Assembly (NCBI GenBank): GCA_900769275.1
Contig: CAAGGA010000155.1
Coordinates: 1-28,092 of the forward strand
Direction: 5' to 3'
DNA: 28,092 nt
DNA from: an uncultured Prevotella sp.
GTDB taxonomy: Bacteria; Bacteroidota; Bacteroidia; Bacteroidales; Bacteroidaceae
Part shown: piece by piece, positions 9,584-16,769 of the stretch
Position numbering within the stretch: the stretch's first letter is position 1
How the letters are laid out: each line of letters starts with the position of its first letter
Translations under genes and position numbers: made by a program
Notes under the pieces: model-generated
The model's input: only the letters and a program-made list of their open reading frames with translations
Database searches by the model: none
Told to the model about the DNA's origin: nothing

Positions 9584-10528
9584 ATGATACAGAAAACAGC
9601 ATATCACACACACGGCATTCAGAAAGCACTGACAATGGTTCTGACCATGATGCTGACCCTGACTATTGCTTCCTGCGATGATGCCAACGACAATGACTAT
9701 ACGCCGGGCACTCCTACTCCGGAGAACTGCATGACCGTCTATTTCAACGCCGGCAACACGGCAGAGGGAGTCTTCGAGGAAGGCACGCCCGTAGCCCAGG
9801 AGATAACCCTCACACGCAAGGTTACGGATGCAGATGCCGAAGTTCCTATCGTGTGCCGCAATGCGGACAGCGTCATCAAGGTGCCGTCTTCCGTCACCTT
9901 CAAGGCAGGAGAGGCTACCGCCGTCCTCACCATTACGGCAGAAGGCATGGAACCATCAAAAGTATATAGCTATGACATCGAGGTGGGAGAAGCCTTTACC
10001 GACCCGTATGCCGATGTCTCCGGCTCTTCGCGATTCATGGGAACAATGCTCATAGCCACATGGGAGACAGTTGTCAAGGATGCCACAATGAAGTGGAGTA
10101 ACCTTAACGTAACACATGAATGGACCACAGACATCGAGAAACTCGGAAACCTTGATCGCTACCGCGTGAAGAACTTTATAGGCTCTGGTCTCGACCTTGA
10201 GTTCACACCTTACGGAGAATCCTCCTACGGTAAGGCGTACCAGCAGATGAAACTCGGCAAGAACGTCGAGGAATATGATGACGGAACAGCGAGGGGTTAC
10301 CTCTTCTATGATGCAGAAGCCGGCAAATACCCTGTATGGAACACAGGGAATGTAGAAGTAAAGGAACTCTGCCTGATGACACATTACGGCTCCTCGGACT
10401 ACTGCTACATATCATTCAAGGACAGATTCGCCAACTTCGGAGTCTATTACTCCACATACAACGATGACCAGTACGACTACTACAACTACATCACCATCGT
10501 ATGGAAAGAAGAAAACGAGAAGCGATAA
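9584..10528 (+). CDS. Surface lipoprotein of the SusCD operon, unknown ligand
   Basis: The protein has 314 aa. The lipobox ends at Cys31 (LTIASC) and is followed by DDANDND, an acidic stretch of the kind that sends lipoproteins to the cell surface. Residues about 48-135 look like a Calx-beta/Ig-type beta-sandwich (EITLTRKV, SVTFKAGEATAVLTI). Residues about 150-314 are a second, tyrosine-rich beta domain that I do not recognise. Its position behind SusD is that of SusE/SusF-like accessory substrate-binding proteins, and this is the likely role by inference. The gap to the previous gene is 93 nt with no clear terminator. Confidence 0.75.
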   Translation: MIQKTAYHTHGIQKALTMVLTMMLTLTIASCDDANDNDYTPGTPTPENCMTVYFNAGNTAEGVFEEGTPVAQEITLTRKVTDADAEVPIVCRNADSVIKVPSSVTFKAGEATAVLTITAEGMEPSKVYSYDIEVGEAFTDPYADVSGSSRFMGTMLIATWETVVKDATMKWSNLNVTHEWTTDIEKLGNLDRYRVKNFIGSGLDLEFTPYGESSYGKAYQQMKLGKNVEEYDDGTARGYLFYDAEAGKYPVWNTGNVEVKELCLMTHYGSSDYCYISFKDRFANFGVYYSTYNDDQYDYYNYITIVWKEENEKR

Positions 10529-10568
10529 CACTGCCCTCCATTATTGTAACCAATAACACTTGAAGAAA

Positions 10569-12005
10569 ATGAATAAAAACAGCAATACGATTATCCGGAG
10601 CCTGGGCAATAAAGCGATGGCATTTGTCTGCATACTCGCAGCCTTTTTCATAGTTCCCGCTCTTGTATCATGTTCCGATGATGATGAGATAGTGAAGACC
10701 CCGCTTGATGCCACAAGCATATCAGAGGGAGCAAAGACCGTCAGTACGCTCAATTTCTCATGGCAGGAGGTCAAGGGAGCGGTGCAGTACGCATACGAAC
10801 TGCGTGAGAAGTCCACGGGCGATGTTATCCTCGGGGGCATGACCAACACCACCTCACTCCTCGCCACCGGTCTCAAGACCAATACCTCCTACGAACTTTC
10901 CGTATGGTCGTACGCCACGCCCGACGGTGACAGCACCACATCACCGAAGATTACCATCGAGTCCACGACAAATGACGTGACCGTTCTCGCCACGCCCTCC
11001 GGCTTAGAGTCACAATGGAACTCCGGCACTATCACGATAACATGGCCCGAAGTCCCCAATGCCCAAGGCTATGCCTATCAGTATGAAAGGGAAGGAAAAA
11101 CCTTCAGCGACACCATCCAGACCAACACTCTCTCCATTCAGGCTCTGCCCGTCGGGGAATATACCGTCTTTCTGCGTGCCATCTCTGAGGACGAGAACTA
11201 CGTCAGTTCCGAGAGCATGACCTTCTCTTTCAAGCGTGAGAAAGCCGAAATATGGAGAACGGAATGTAACTTCTACTCTGTCATCCTCAATCAGAACTAC
11301 ACCTGTCAGGTAGTCGCATACGATGACGGCAACTATGAGATAGAAGGTCTCTACGGCTCTGACAGCCGATTGGAATTCAATGCCGACGAGAACTCGGAGA
11401 TTGTGGTACTCAATGCCTACAAGGTCACGCCACCTTATTATTATGTAAAGGCAGGTGACTATACACTGTGCTTCTATATCGACACAGAGTGTAGCAGCGT
11501 GGAACTCAGCCGCAGCAGCGGAGACATCTGGTTCTTCGCTTATCTCTACGACAAGGACAACAACTATCTGGGGGGAGACTACGAGAGCATCACATGGGGA
11601 GAGACTGCCGATGGTCCCTCCGTCGATGACCTCTGCGGCACATACACCGAGACCACTTCCTGCTATGACTATACTATAGACTTCGCCAGTTGGCAGGCAG
11701 TGACCGATGCCACGGCTGAGGTGACGATAGAGAAAGTGGATGACGAGACCGTCACTATCACGAATTTCTATAATAGGCAGTCGCAGATGACGGCAAAGGT
11801 AGATATGGAGAATCGCACCATTACTTTCGACAACACTTCCCTCGTAGCCGATTATTACTATTTCGCTGACAACAGTGCGCAGGACTCACCCGTTGTAGCT
11901 ACCTTTGATGAGAACTACAGCATCACAATAAGCAACTGGTCTTTCTGGTATTCCGGCAGTGCCTACATCTATTCAGGAGCAAAAAGCACGCTCGTGAAAA
12001 AATAA
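10569..12005 (+). CDS. Surface lipoprotein with two fibronectin type III-like domains
   Basis: The protein has 478 aa. The lipobox LVSC ends at Cys35 and is followed by SDDDE, very close to the Bacteroides lipoprotein surface-export consensus. Two FnIII-like domains cover about 44-135 (LNFSWQEVKGAVQYAYEL, TSYELSVWS) and about 139-225 (ITITWPEVPNAQGYAYQYE, GEYTVFLRA). Residues about 230-478 are beta-rich and unassigned, with a C-terminal half reminiscent of lipocalin-like surface proteins. I chose ATG 10569 over an in-frame TTG at 10560. It lies 40 nt behind the previous lipoprotein gene and closes the SusCD operon. It probably displays binding domains on the cell surface; the ligand is unknown. 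Confidence 0.75.
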   Translation: MNKNSNTIIRSLGNKAMAFVCILAAFFIVPALVSCSDDDEIVKTPLDATSISEGAKTVSTLNFSWQEVKGAVQYAYELREKSTGDVILGGMTNTTSLLATGLKTNTSYELSVWSYATPDGDSTTSPKITIESTTNDVTVLATPSGLESQWNSGTITITWPEVPNAQGYAYQYEREGKTFSDTIQTNTLSIQALPVGEYTVFLRAISEDENYVSSESMTFSFKREKAEIWRTECNFYSVILNQNYTCQVVAYDDGNYEIEGLYGSDSRLEFNADENSEIVVLNAYKVTPPYYYVKAGDYTLCFYIDTECSSVELSRSSGDIWFFAYLYDKDNNYLGGDYESITWGETADGPSVDDLCGTYTETTSCYDYTIDFASWQAVTDATAEVTIEKVDDETVTITNFYNRQSQMTAKVDMENRTITFDNTSLVADYYYFADNSAQDSPVVATFDENYSITISNWSFWYSGSAYIYSGAKSTLVKK

Positions 12006-12072
12006 GGACGCATAAAGATAATTCCCACTAAGAAGCACTTGCCCCGAAAGAAAACAGCTTTTTTTGAATGTT

Positions 12073-12114
12073 TTTCTTGAATTATGCGAGGTAACTCTTG
12101 CATAATTCAAGAAA
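12073..12114. promoter_or_regulatory. 15-bp perfect inverted repeat overlapping the tRNA-Pro promoter
   Basis: TTTCTTGAATTATGC (12073-12087) and its exact complement (12100-12114) flank a 12-base spacer, inside which GAG and CTC can pair again. The right arm contains the TTG of the predicted -33 element of the tRNA promoter. No U-tract follows on either strand, so a simple terminator for the lipoprotein operon is not convincing. An operator or a cruciform is possible. Confidence 0.6.
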
Positions 12115-12128
12115 TAGTTATACCTTTG
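12098..12128 (+). promoter_or_regulatory. Promoter of tRNA-Pro
   Basis: TTG at 12098-12100 is followed after 20 nt by TACCTTTG at 12121-12128, matching the Bacteroidetes consensus. The mature tRNA begins 65 nt further on, leaving a 5' leader to be removed by RNase P. Confidence 0.7.
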
Positions 12129-12193
12129 CATCGATTTTGACACGTCATCGCCGTCACGCGTTGTCGCTGACGGGTCATAATCGGGAAAGTTTA

Positions 12194-12266
12194 CGGGATG
12201 TAGCGCAGTTGGTAGCGTACTACGTTCGGGACGTAGGGGTCGCCAGTTCGAGTCTGGTCATCCCGA
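12194..12266 (+). tRNA. tRNA-Pro (anticodon CGG)
   Basis: Acceptor arms CGGGATG and CATCCCG pair perfectly and are followed by discriminator A. The anticodon stem CTACG/CGTAG holds the loop TTCGGGA with anticodon CGG, which reads codon CCG. The T-arm is GCCAG-TTCGAGT-CTGGT, and the D-arm contains AGTTGGTAG. CCA is not encoded. It has its own promoter and terminator and is not part of a cluster. Confidence 0.96.
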
Positions 12267-12286
12267 CTTTCAAAGGAATAGAAAAG

Positions 12287-12328
12287 AAGACATGAAACAG
12301 GTTCACCGCCTTGTCTCATGTCTTTTTT
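12287..12328. terminator. Bidirectional terminator between tRNA-Pro and argF'
   Basis: AAGACATGA and TCATGTCTT pair, and the stem extends to ACAGG/CCTTGT with one internal mismatch. A run of six T follows on the plus strand. On the minus strand the stem is followed by a T-rich stretch (TCTTCTTTTC). The two flanking genes converge, so one structure can serve both. Confidence 0.8.
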
Positions 12329-12376
12329 CGTTTCTGCACACTGCATTGCCTCATGTCCTTTTTTTTCGATTCTGCA
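12315..12376. repeat. Imperfect direct repeat of the terminator tail
   Basis: CTCATGTCTTTTTTCG-TTTCTGCA (12315-12338) is repeated as CTCATGTCCTTTTTTTTCG-ATTCTGCA (12350-12376) with small length changes in the T-run. It is probably a local duplication giving a second U-tract. Confidence 0.6.
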
Positions 12377-12437
12377 AATCTCCCGAAATGTTTCAGGTGA
12401 GACCTGTAGGAATCCTCACCTCGCATGTTCCCAGTGA

Positions 12438-13412
12438 TTACAACGCTTCGAGCATCCTTTTCAGCACCACCTGACAGGAAATCTCACGGTTGGCGGCTTC
12501 CGGTATCACGAGCGAATTGGCACTCTCTATCACGTCATCGGTAACAATAAGACCGCGACGCACCGGCAGACAATGGAGGAACTTGCCGTTGTCCGTCCAC
12601 GACATGTGCTCAGCATCGACAGTCCAATGTGCCATTTGCTTGTAGTCGGTGAGTATCTTGCCGTAATCCTGCGGACGTGTGACACCGGGGCAAGACCAGT
12701 TCTTCGCATAGACAAAGTCAGCACCCTCAAATGCTTTCTTCTGATTATACTCTATTTCTGCACCCTGCGTGAATGCCGGGTCGAGTTCGTAACCCTCTGG
12801 ATGCGTAATGACGAGATCCACGTCCGGTGCTGCCAGCATCCACTCTGCAAATGAATTAGGCACGGCCTGTGGCAGGCAACGGCAATGGGGAGCCCATGTG
12901 AGTACAGCCTTTACACGTTTCTTAGTCTTGTGCTCCTCTATAGTAATAAGGTCGGCAAAAGCCTGTAGAGGGTGTACCGTAGCTGTTTCCATAGCAAAGA
13001 CAGGCTTTCCTGAGTACTTTACGAATTGATTGACTATAGTCTCGGCGTAGTCATAGTCACGGTCGGTCAGTCCTGCGAAAGAACGTATGCCAATTATGTC
13101 GCAGAAAGAGCCCATGACGGGGATAGCCTCAAGCAAGTGTTCACTCTTGTCTCCATCCATTATGACACCACGCTCCGTCTCCAATTTCCACGCTCCGGCA
13201 TTGACATCAAGCACAATGACGTTCATGCCAAGGTTCATAGCCGCCTTCTGGGTAGAAAGACGGGTACGCAGGGAATTGTTGAAGAAGACCATCAGCAGGG
13301 TCTTGTTCTTACCTAATTGGTCGAAAGCATAGCGGTCTGCCTTTATCTGCTTTGCCTCGTCAAGAGCCTGTCTGAGGTCTCCGAGGTCTTTGGCATTGAA
13401 GAATGTTTTCAT
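12438..13412 (-). CDS. argF': N-succinylornithine carbamoyltransferase (ArgF')
   Basis: The protein has 324 aa. Carbamoyl-phosphate-binding FFNNSLRTRLST lies at 43-54, HPLQAFADL at 147-155 and HCLPVRR at 280-286. The overall sequence closely follows the Bacteroides fragilis succinylornithine enzyme as I remember it (NLGMNVIVLDVN, ERGVIMDGDK, NSFAEW, NREIS). It transfers a carbamoyl group to an N2-acylated ornithine in the Bacteroidetes variant of arginine synthesis. Residue 90, the specificity position (Pro in B. fragilis, Glu in acetylornithine enzymes), is Ser here. I chose start ATG 13412 because it matches the family N-terminus (MKTFFNAKDLGD); the frame stays open upstream only through low-complexity leader DNA. 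It is transcribed divergently from folP. Confidence 0.93.
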   Translation of the reverse strand: MKTFFNAKDLGDLRQALDEAKQIKADRYAFDQLGKNKTLLMVFFNNSLRTRLSTQKAAMNLGMNVIVLDVNAGAWKLETERGVIMDGDKSEHLLEAIPVMGSFCDIIGIRSFAGLTDRDYDYAETIVNQFVKYSGKPVFAMETATVHPLQAFADLITIEEHKTKKRVKAVLTWAPHCRCLPQAVPNSFAEWMLAAPDVDLVITHPEGYELDPAFTQGAEIEYNQKKAFEGADFVYAKNWSCPGVTRPQDYGKILTDYKQMAHWTVDAEHMSWTDNGKFLHCLPVRRGLIVTDDVIESANSLVIPEAANREISCQVVLKRMLEAL

Positions 13413-13461
13413 CGGTGGGAGGTTTTTTTGTTTGGTGATTTTTGGTGGTTCGGTTGTTTTT

Positions 13462-13482
13462 CTCTTCGACCTGGTCAAAGAG
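13462..13482 (-). promoter_or_regulatory. Palindrome upstream of argF' (copy 2)
   Basis: In the sense of argF' the arms are CTCTTTGACC and GGTCGAAGAG around a central A. All ten pairs form if one U-G wobble is allowed, while on the opposite strand that pair would be a C-A mismatch. It lies 49 nt before the start codon. The flanking bases (GGTAC before, AAAA after) are the same as in the ackA copy. Confidence 0.75.
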
Positions 13483-13490
13483 TACCTGGC

Positions 13491-13626
13491 GTTGTTTGGG
13501 GTGGTTTTTGTTTTTGTTTTTGTTATTGTTTTTGTTGATGTTATTGTTATTGTTATTGTTTTCGTTTTTGTCTGCGTCACAGCCAACCAAACAACTAAAC
13601 AACCAAACAACTAAACAACCAAACAA
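13491..13626 (-). repeat. Low-complexity leader of argF' with a 48-nt block shared with the ackA leader
   Basis: In the sense of argF', a G/T-rich octamer tract (GGTTGTTTAGTTGTTTGG repeated) leads into GGCTGTGACGCA. A tract of AACAAT, AACAAA and related hexamers follows. The block 13573-13620 matches 16607-16654 upstream of ackA at 47 of 48 positions when read on opposite strands. The tract lies inside the predicted argF' transcript. Confidence 0.8.
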
Positions 13627-13648
13627 CCAAACAACACCGTATCAAGTG

Positions 13649-13656
13649 CAAAGGTA
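13649..13656 (-). promoter_or_regulatory. Probable -7 element of argF'
   Basis: On the minus strand the sequence reads TACCTTTG, the Bacteroidetes -7 motif. A good TTTG at the -33 position is lacking; only a CTTT lies nearby. If used, the argF' mRNA starts near 13642 and carries a leader of about 230 nt. Confidence 0.5.
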
Positions 13657-13698
13657 AGGAAAATGTTTGGGAAAGTTACGTTATTTTATAGAAAATTG

Positions 13699-13729
13699 TT
13701 GCAGATACGGGAAAATATCATTACTTTTG
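13699..13729 (+). promoter_or_regulatory. Promoter of folP-dacA
   Basis: TTG at 13699-13701 is followed after 20 nt by TACTTTTG at 13722-13729. The start of transcription is expected near 13736, leaving only about 13 nt before the ATG at 13749 and about 22 nt before the in-frame ATG at 13758. Confidence 0.7.
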
Positions 13730-13748
13730 TGCGATAAACATCAAAACA

Positions 13749-14558
13749 ATGCGATATATGGACACCAAGCAGGTCATGGGCATCCTTAATGTCACCCCCG
13801 ACAGTTTCTATGCCGGCAGCAGAAAGCAGACCGAACAGGAGATTGCCGGGCGCACCAACCAGATAATCATGGAGGGCGGCACGATAATAGATGTCGGCGC
13901 ATTCTCCACCCGTCCCGGTGCAGACGAGGTGAGCGAAGCGGAGGAGATGCGACGTATGCGCTATGGTCTCGACATCGTAAGGCGAGAGCAGCCGGATGCT
14001 ATCCTTTCCATTGACACGTTCCGTCCCTCTGTAGCCCGCATGGCAGTAGAGGAGTACGGTGCTACGATTATCAATGACGTGTCGGAAGGTGGCGTTACCG
14101 GTGTAGTGGATACCCCTATGGCAAGCAATGGTGACGCCGTGCCGGAGATATTCCGTGAGGTGGCTCACCTCGGTGTGCGCTACGTTCTGATGTCGGTGCA
14201 GCCCACCCTGGAACTTACCGTCTCCCATTTCCTGAAAAAGATCAAGATGCTCCATGACCTGGGACATACCGACATAATCCTCGACCCGGGCTACGGTTTC
14301 GGCAAGGACGTGATAAAGGGCAACTATGCCCTGCTGTCACGTCAGCAGGAACTGAAGGACACGTTCCGCCTCCCCCTGCTTGTCGGAGTGTCGAGGAAGA
14401 GGATGATATGGCAGCTGACTGGTGGCACTCCCGATGATGCCCTCAACGGCACCACGGCGGTCAACGTGCTTGCATTGGAACGCGGTGCTGACATACTGAG
14501 GGTGCATGATGTGCGTGCCGCCGTGGAAGCCGTAAGGATTGTCGGGGAGGTGGTTTAG
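13749..14558 (+). CDS. folP: Dihydropteroate synthase
   Basis: The protein has 269 aa. The signature motifs are in order: MGILNVTPDSF at 10-20, then DVGAFSTRPGAD (variant of DIGGESTRPGA), SIDTFRP, IINDVS, ILDPGYGFGKD and VGVSRKRMI. It condenses p-aminobenzoate with dihydropterin pyrophosphate in folate synthesis and is the target of sulfonamides. The N-terminus is short: the usual first beta-hairpin is mostly absent with this start. Codons before the ATG read INIKT, similar to family N-termini, but the predicted promoter makes their translation unlikely. It is followed by dacA after 82 nt. Confidence 0.95.
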   Translation: MRYMDTKQVMGILNVTPDSFYAGSRKQTEQEIAGRTNQIIMEGGTIIDVGAFSTRPGADEVSEAEEMRRMRYGLDIVRREQPDAILSIDTFRPSVARMAVEEYGATIINDVSEGGVTGVVDTPMASNGDAVPEIFREVAHLGVRYVLMSVQPTLELTVSHFLKKIKMLHDLGHTDIILDPGYGFGKDVIKGNYALLSRQQELKDTFRLPLLVGVSRKRMIWQLTGGTPDDALNGTTAVNVLALERGADILRVHDVRAAVEAVRIVGEVV

Positions 14559-14567
14559 CATTTAGAC

Positions 14568-14638
14568 GCTTCCACATAGCAGGAAGCAAGAACACAACCC
14601 AAACCTACAACCCATAACCTATAACCCACAACCCAAAG
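14568..14638 (+). repeat. Small hairpin plus ACCYANA heptamers between folP and dacA
   Basis: GCTTCC (14568-14573) and GGAAGC (14582-14587) can pair around an eight-base loop. From about 14594 heptamers of the type ACCCAAA, ACCTACA, ACCCATA, ACCTATA and ACCCACA run to within two bases of the dacA start codon. The A/C-rich tract resembles those before susC and ackA, but the TTCGACC palindrome is missing here. Confidence 0.6.
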
Positions 14639-14640
14639 AA

Positions 14641-15411
14641 ATGTTCTCCTTTGCCATAATAGACGCTATAGACATATTCCTTGTAGCACTGATGCTGTAC
14701 TACACATACCGCTTCATGCGTGATTCCAAGTCGCTGAGCGTGTTTATCGGCATCCTTGTGTTCATTATCCTCTGGCTGCTTGTCAGCCGCGTGCTGGAGA
14801 TGCGCCTGCTCGGCGACATCCTCGACAAGCTCGTAGGAGTAGGTTCGCTTGCCATCCTCATTCTCTTTCAGGACGAGATACGCAAGTTCCTGAACAATCT
14901 CGGAGGGCAGCACCGCATCAGGAGTTTTCTCAAAATATTCAGTTCCGGAAGCAAGGAGACCGGAAACGACCGCGAATCTGTCATGCCCATCGTCATGGCA
15001 TGCCAGAATATGTCGAGGGCAAAGATGGGTGCGCTTATCGTCATCGAACGTAACAGCAACCTCGACAACATCATCATGACGGGTGATACCATTGATGCCA
15101 ACATCAACCAGCGGCTCATCGAGAACATCTTCTTCAAGAACTCACCGCTGCATGACGGTGCGATGATAATATCCAGGAAGCGCATCAAGGCCGCCGGGTG
15201 TATCCTTCCCGTGAGTCATGACCTTGACATCCCGCGCGAACTGGGACTTCGCCACCGTGCCGCAATGGGTATGTCGCAGGAGAGTGATGCCATCTGCATC
15301 GTCGTGTCGGAGGAGACCGGGCGTATCTCCGTAGCCATCAACGGCAATTTCCGTCTCCGTCTGTCAGCCGAAAATCTGGAAAGCATCCTTACGGAAGAGA
15401 TAGCGAAATAG
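14641..15411 (+). CDS. dacA: Diadenylate cyclase, CdaA/DacA type, membrane-anchored
   Basis: The protein has 256 aa. Three N-terminal transmembrane helices lie at about 5-24, 33-50 and 63-78. The DAC domain runs about 90-256 with the catalytic motifs DGA (172-174) and RHR (204-206). It makes c-di-AMP from two ATP at the inner membrane. In Firmicutes cdaA travels with cdaR and glmM; here it follows folP, an arrangement I recall as common in Bacteroidetes. No c-di-AMP phosphodiesterase or receptor is in the window. It shares the folP promoter. Confidence 0.95.
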   Translation: MFSFAIIDAIDIFLVALMLYYTYRFMRDSKSLSVFIGILVFIILWLLVSRVLEMRLLGDILDKLVGVGSLAILILFQDEIRKFLNNLGGQHRIRSFLKIFSSGSKETGNDRESVMPIVMACQNMSRAKMGALIVIERNSNLDNIIMTGDTIDANINQRLIENIFFKNSPLHDGAMIISRKRIKAAGCILPVSHDLDIPRELGLRHRAAMGMSQESDAICIVVSEETGRISVAINGNFRLRLSAENLESILTEEIAK

Positions 15412-15474
15412 CCAGATGCAAGCGACGGCAGGGGGACATATACAGGTATGGATGAATTTTTAGGTGGGTTCGGC

Positions 15475-15505
15475 TTTGCAGTTCGTATTTTTTTGAGTAC
15501 TTTTG
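15475..15505 (+). promoter_or_regulatory. Promoter of pta-ackA
   Basis: TTTG at 15475-15478 is followed after 19 nt by TACTTTTG at 15498-15505, a full consensus match. Transcription should start near 15512, giving a leader of about 80 nt that contains a small AGCTG...CAGCT stem. Confidence 0.8.
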
Positions 15506-15593
15506 TGTCGGAAATCACACGACTGTGAGCTGGCAACACAACAGCTTTCGACAGATTGACTAACTATACATAAATAAATCTAAAGAAAACACT

Positions 15594-16601
15594 ATGAGTC
15601 TAATTGAACAGATTATTGCGCGTGCCAAGTCAAACAAGCAGCGCATCGTGCTCCCCGAAGCAGAGGAGGAGCGTACCCTTATTGCGGCAGACAAGGTTCT
15701 GGAGCAGGAAATCGCTGACCTCATCCTCATCGGCAACCCGGATAAAGTGGCGGCTCTCGCCAGAGAAAAGGGTCTCACCCACCTTGACAAGGCAACGCTT
15801 ATCGACCCCGAGAACTGCGAGAAGTCGGAGGAATACGCACAGCTCCTCGCTGAGCTCCGCAAGAAGAAGGGAATGACCATCGAGCAGGCTCGTGAACTCG
15901 TGAAGAACCCTCTATACCTCGGTTGCATGATAATCAAGACAGAAGGTGCCGACGGACAGATTTCCGGTGCCCTCTCCACCACAGGTGACACACTCCGTCC
16001 TGCATTGCAGATTATCAAGACGGCTCCCGGTATCTCATGCGTCAGCGGTGCCATGCTCATGATAACGGAGACACCGCAGTATGGCGAGAACGGCGTAATG
16101 GTATTTGCCGACGTTGCCGTAACGCCGATGCCTGATGCTAACCAATTGGCACAGATAGCAGTCTGCACGGCGCAGACAGCCAAGTCAGTGGCTGGATTCG
16201 CTGACCCTCGTGTGGCAATGTGTTCATTCTCTACCAAGGGAAGCGCAAAGCACGAAGTAGTGGACAAGGTAGTGGAGGCCACAAGACTGGCAAAGGAAAT
16301 GGATCCTACGCTCAAGATTGACGGCGAACTGCAGGCAGACGCAGCCCTCGTGCCCTCTGTCGGTGCAAAGAAAGCCCCCGGTTCTGAGATTGCCGGCAAG
16401 GCCAACGTATTGGTATTCCCGAACCTCGAAGTAGGTAACATCAGCTATAAGCTCGTGCAGCGTCTCGGCAACGCTACAGCCTTAGGTCCTATCCTTCAGG
16501 GCATAGCACGTCCTGTCAATGACCTCAGCCGCGGCTGCTCCGTAGAAGACATCGTAAACCTAGTCGCCATCACCGCCTGTCAGGCTATGGATGCGAAGTG
16601 A
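15594..16601 (+). CDS. pta: Phosphate acetyltransferase
   Basis: The protein has 335 aa, the length of the short, single-domain PTA_PTB form without the N-terminal DRTGG/P-loop domain of the E. coli enzyme. Visible family motifs are IVLPEAEEERTLIAADK, GALSTTGDTLRPALQIIK, DGELQADAAL and FPNLEVGNISYKLVQRL. It interconverts acetyl-CoA and acetyl phosphate and works with AckA to make ATP and acetate during fermentation. The gap to ackA is 168 nt, filled by the composite repeat, with no terminator of ordinary form. Confidence 0.96.
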   Translation: MSLIEQIIARAKSNKQRIVLPEAEEERTLIAADKVLEQEIADLILIGNPDKVAALAREKGLTHLDKATLIDPENCEKSEEYAQLLAELRKKKGMTIEQARELVKNPLYLGCMIIKTEGADGQISGALSTTGDTLRPALQIIKTAPGISCVSGAMLMITETPQYGENGVMVFADVAVTPMPDANQLAQIAVCTAQTAKSVAGFADPRVAMCSFSTKGSAKHEVVDKVVEATRLAKEMDPTLKIDGELQADAALVPSVGAKKAPGSEIAGKANVLVFPNLEVGNISYKLVQRLGNATALGPILQGIARPVNDLSRGCSVEDIVNLVAITACQAMDAK

Positions 16602-16606
16602 TTTCT

Positions 16607-16713
16607 GGTTGTTTAGTTGTTTGGTTGTTTAGTTGTTTGGTAGGCTGTGACGCAAATGAGACGAATGCAGAAAACGCAACAACCAACAACCAATAACCAA
16701 CAACCAACAATCT
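16607..16713 (+). repeat. Inverted low-complexity arms between pta and ackA
   Basis: The G/T-rich arm (GGTTGTTTAGTTGTTTGG twice) begins 5 nt after the pta stop codon and runs into GGCTGTGACGCA (to 16654). After a spacer follows an A/C-rich arm of AACCAAC/AACCAAT heptamers (about 16677-16710). The arms are complementary over roughly 30 nt. The first 48 nt are nearly identical to the argF' leader. Confidence 0.8.
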
Positions 16714-16717
16714 GGTA

Positions 16718-16738
16718 CTCTTCGACCAGGTCGAAGAG
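16718..16738 (+). promoter_or_regulatory. Palindrome upstream of ackA (copy 3)
   Basis: Ten-base arms CTCTTCGACC and GGTCGAAGAG flank a central A. GGTA precedes and AAAA follows, as in the argF' copy. The A/G-rich tract to the ackA ATG is 31 nt long. Since pta and ackA are almost certainly one transcript, the palindrome is probably present in RNA. Confidence 0.75.
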
Positions 16739-16769
16739 AAAACAAGAGAAAACAAAAAAGAAAAGAAAA

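Noticed and set aside
12098..12295. 65-codon ORF
   Set aside because: It covers the tRNA promoter and tRNA-Pro and has no coding features.
13413..13610. Upstream extension of argF' to 13610
   Set aside because: The extra residues are Thr/Lys/Ile runs from the hexamer repeats; the family N-terminus starts at 13412.
16647..16769. In-frame extension of ackA to a GTG
   Set aside because: The added 41 residues only translate the repeat and the palindrome; MKILVLNCGSS at 16770 is the conserved start.
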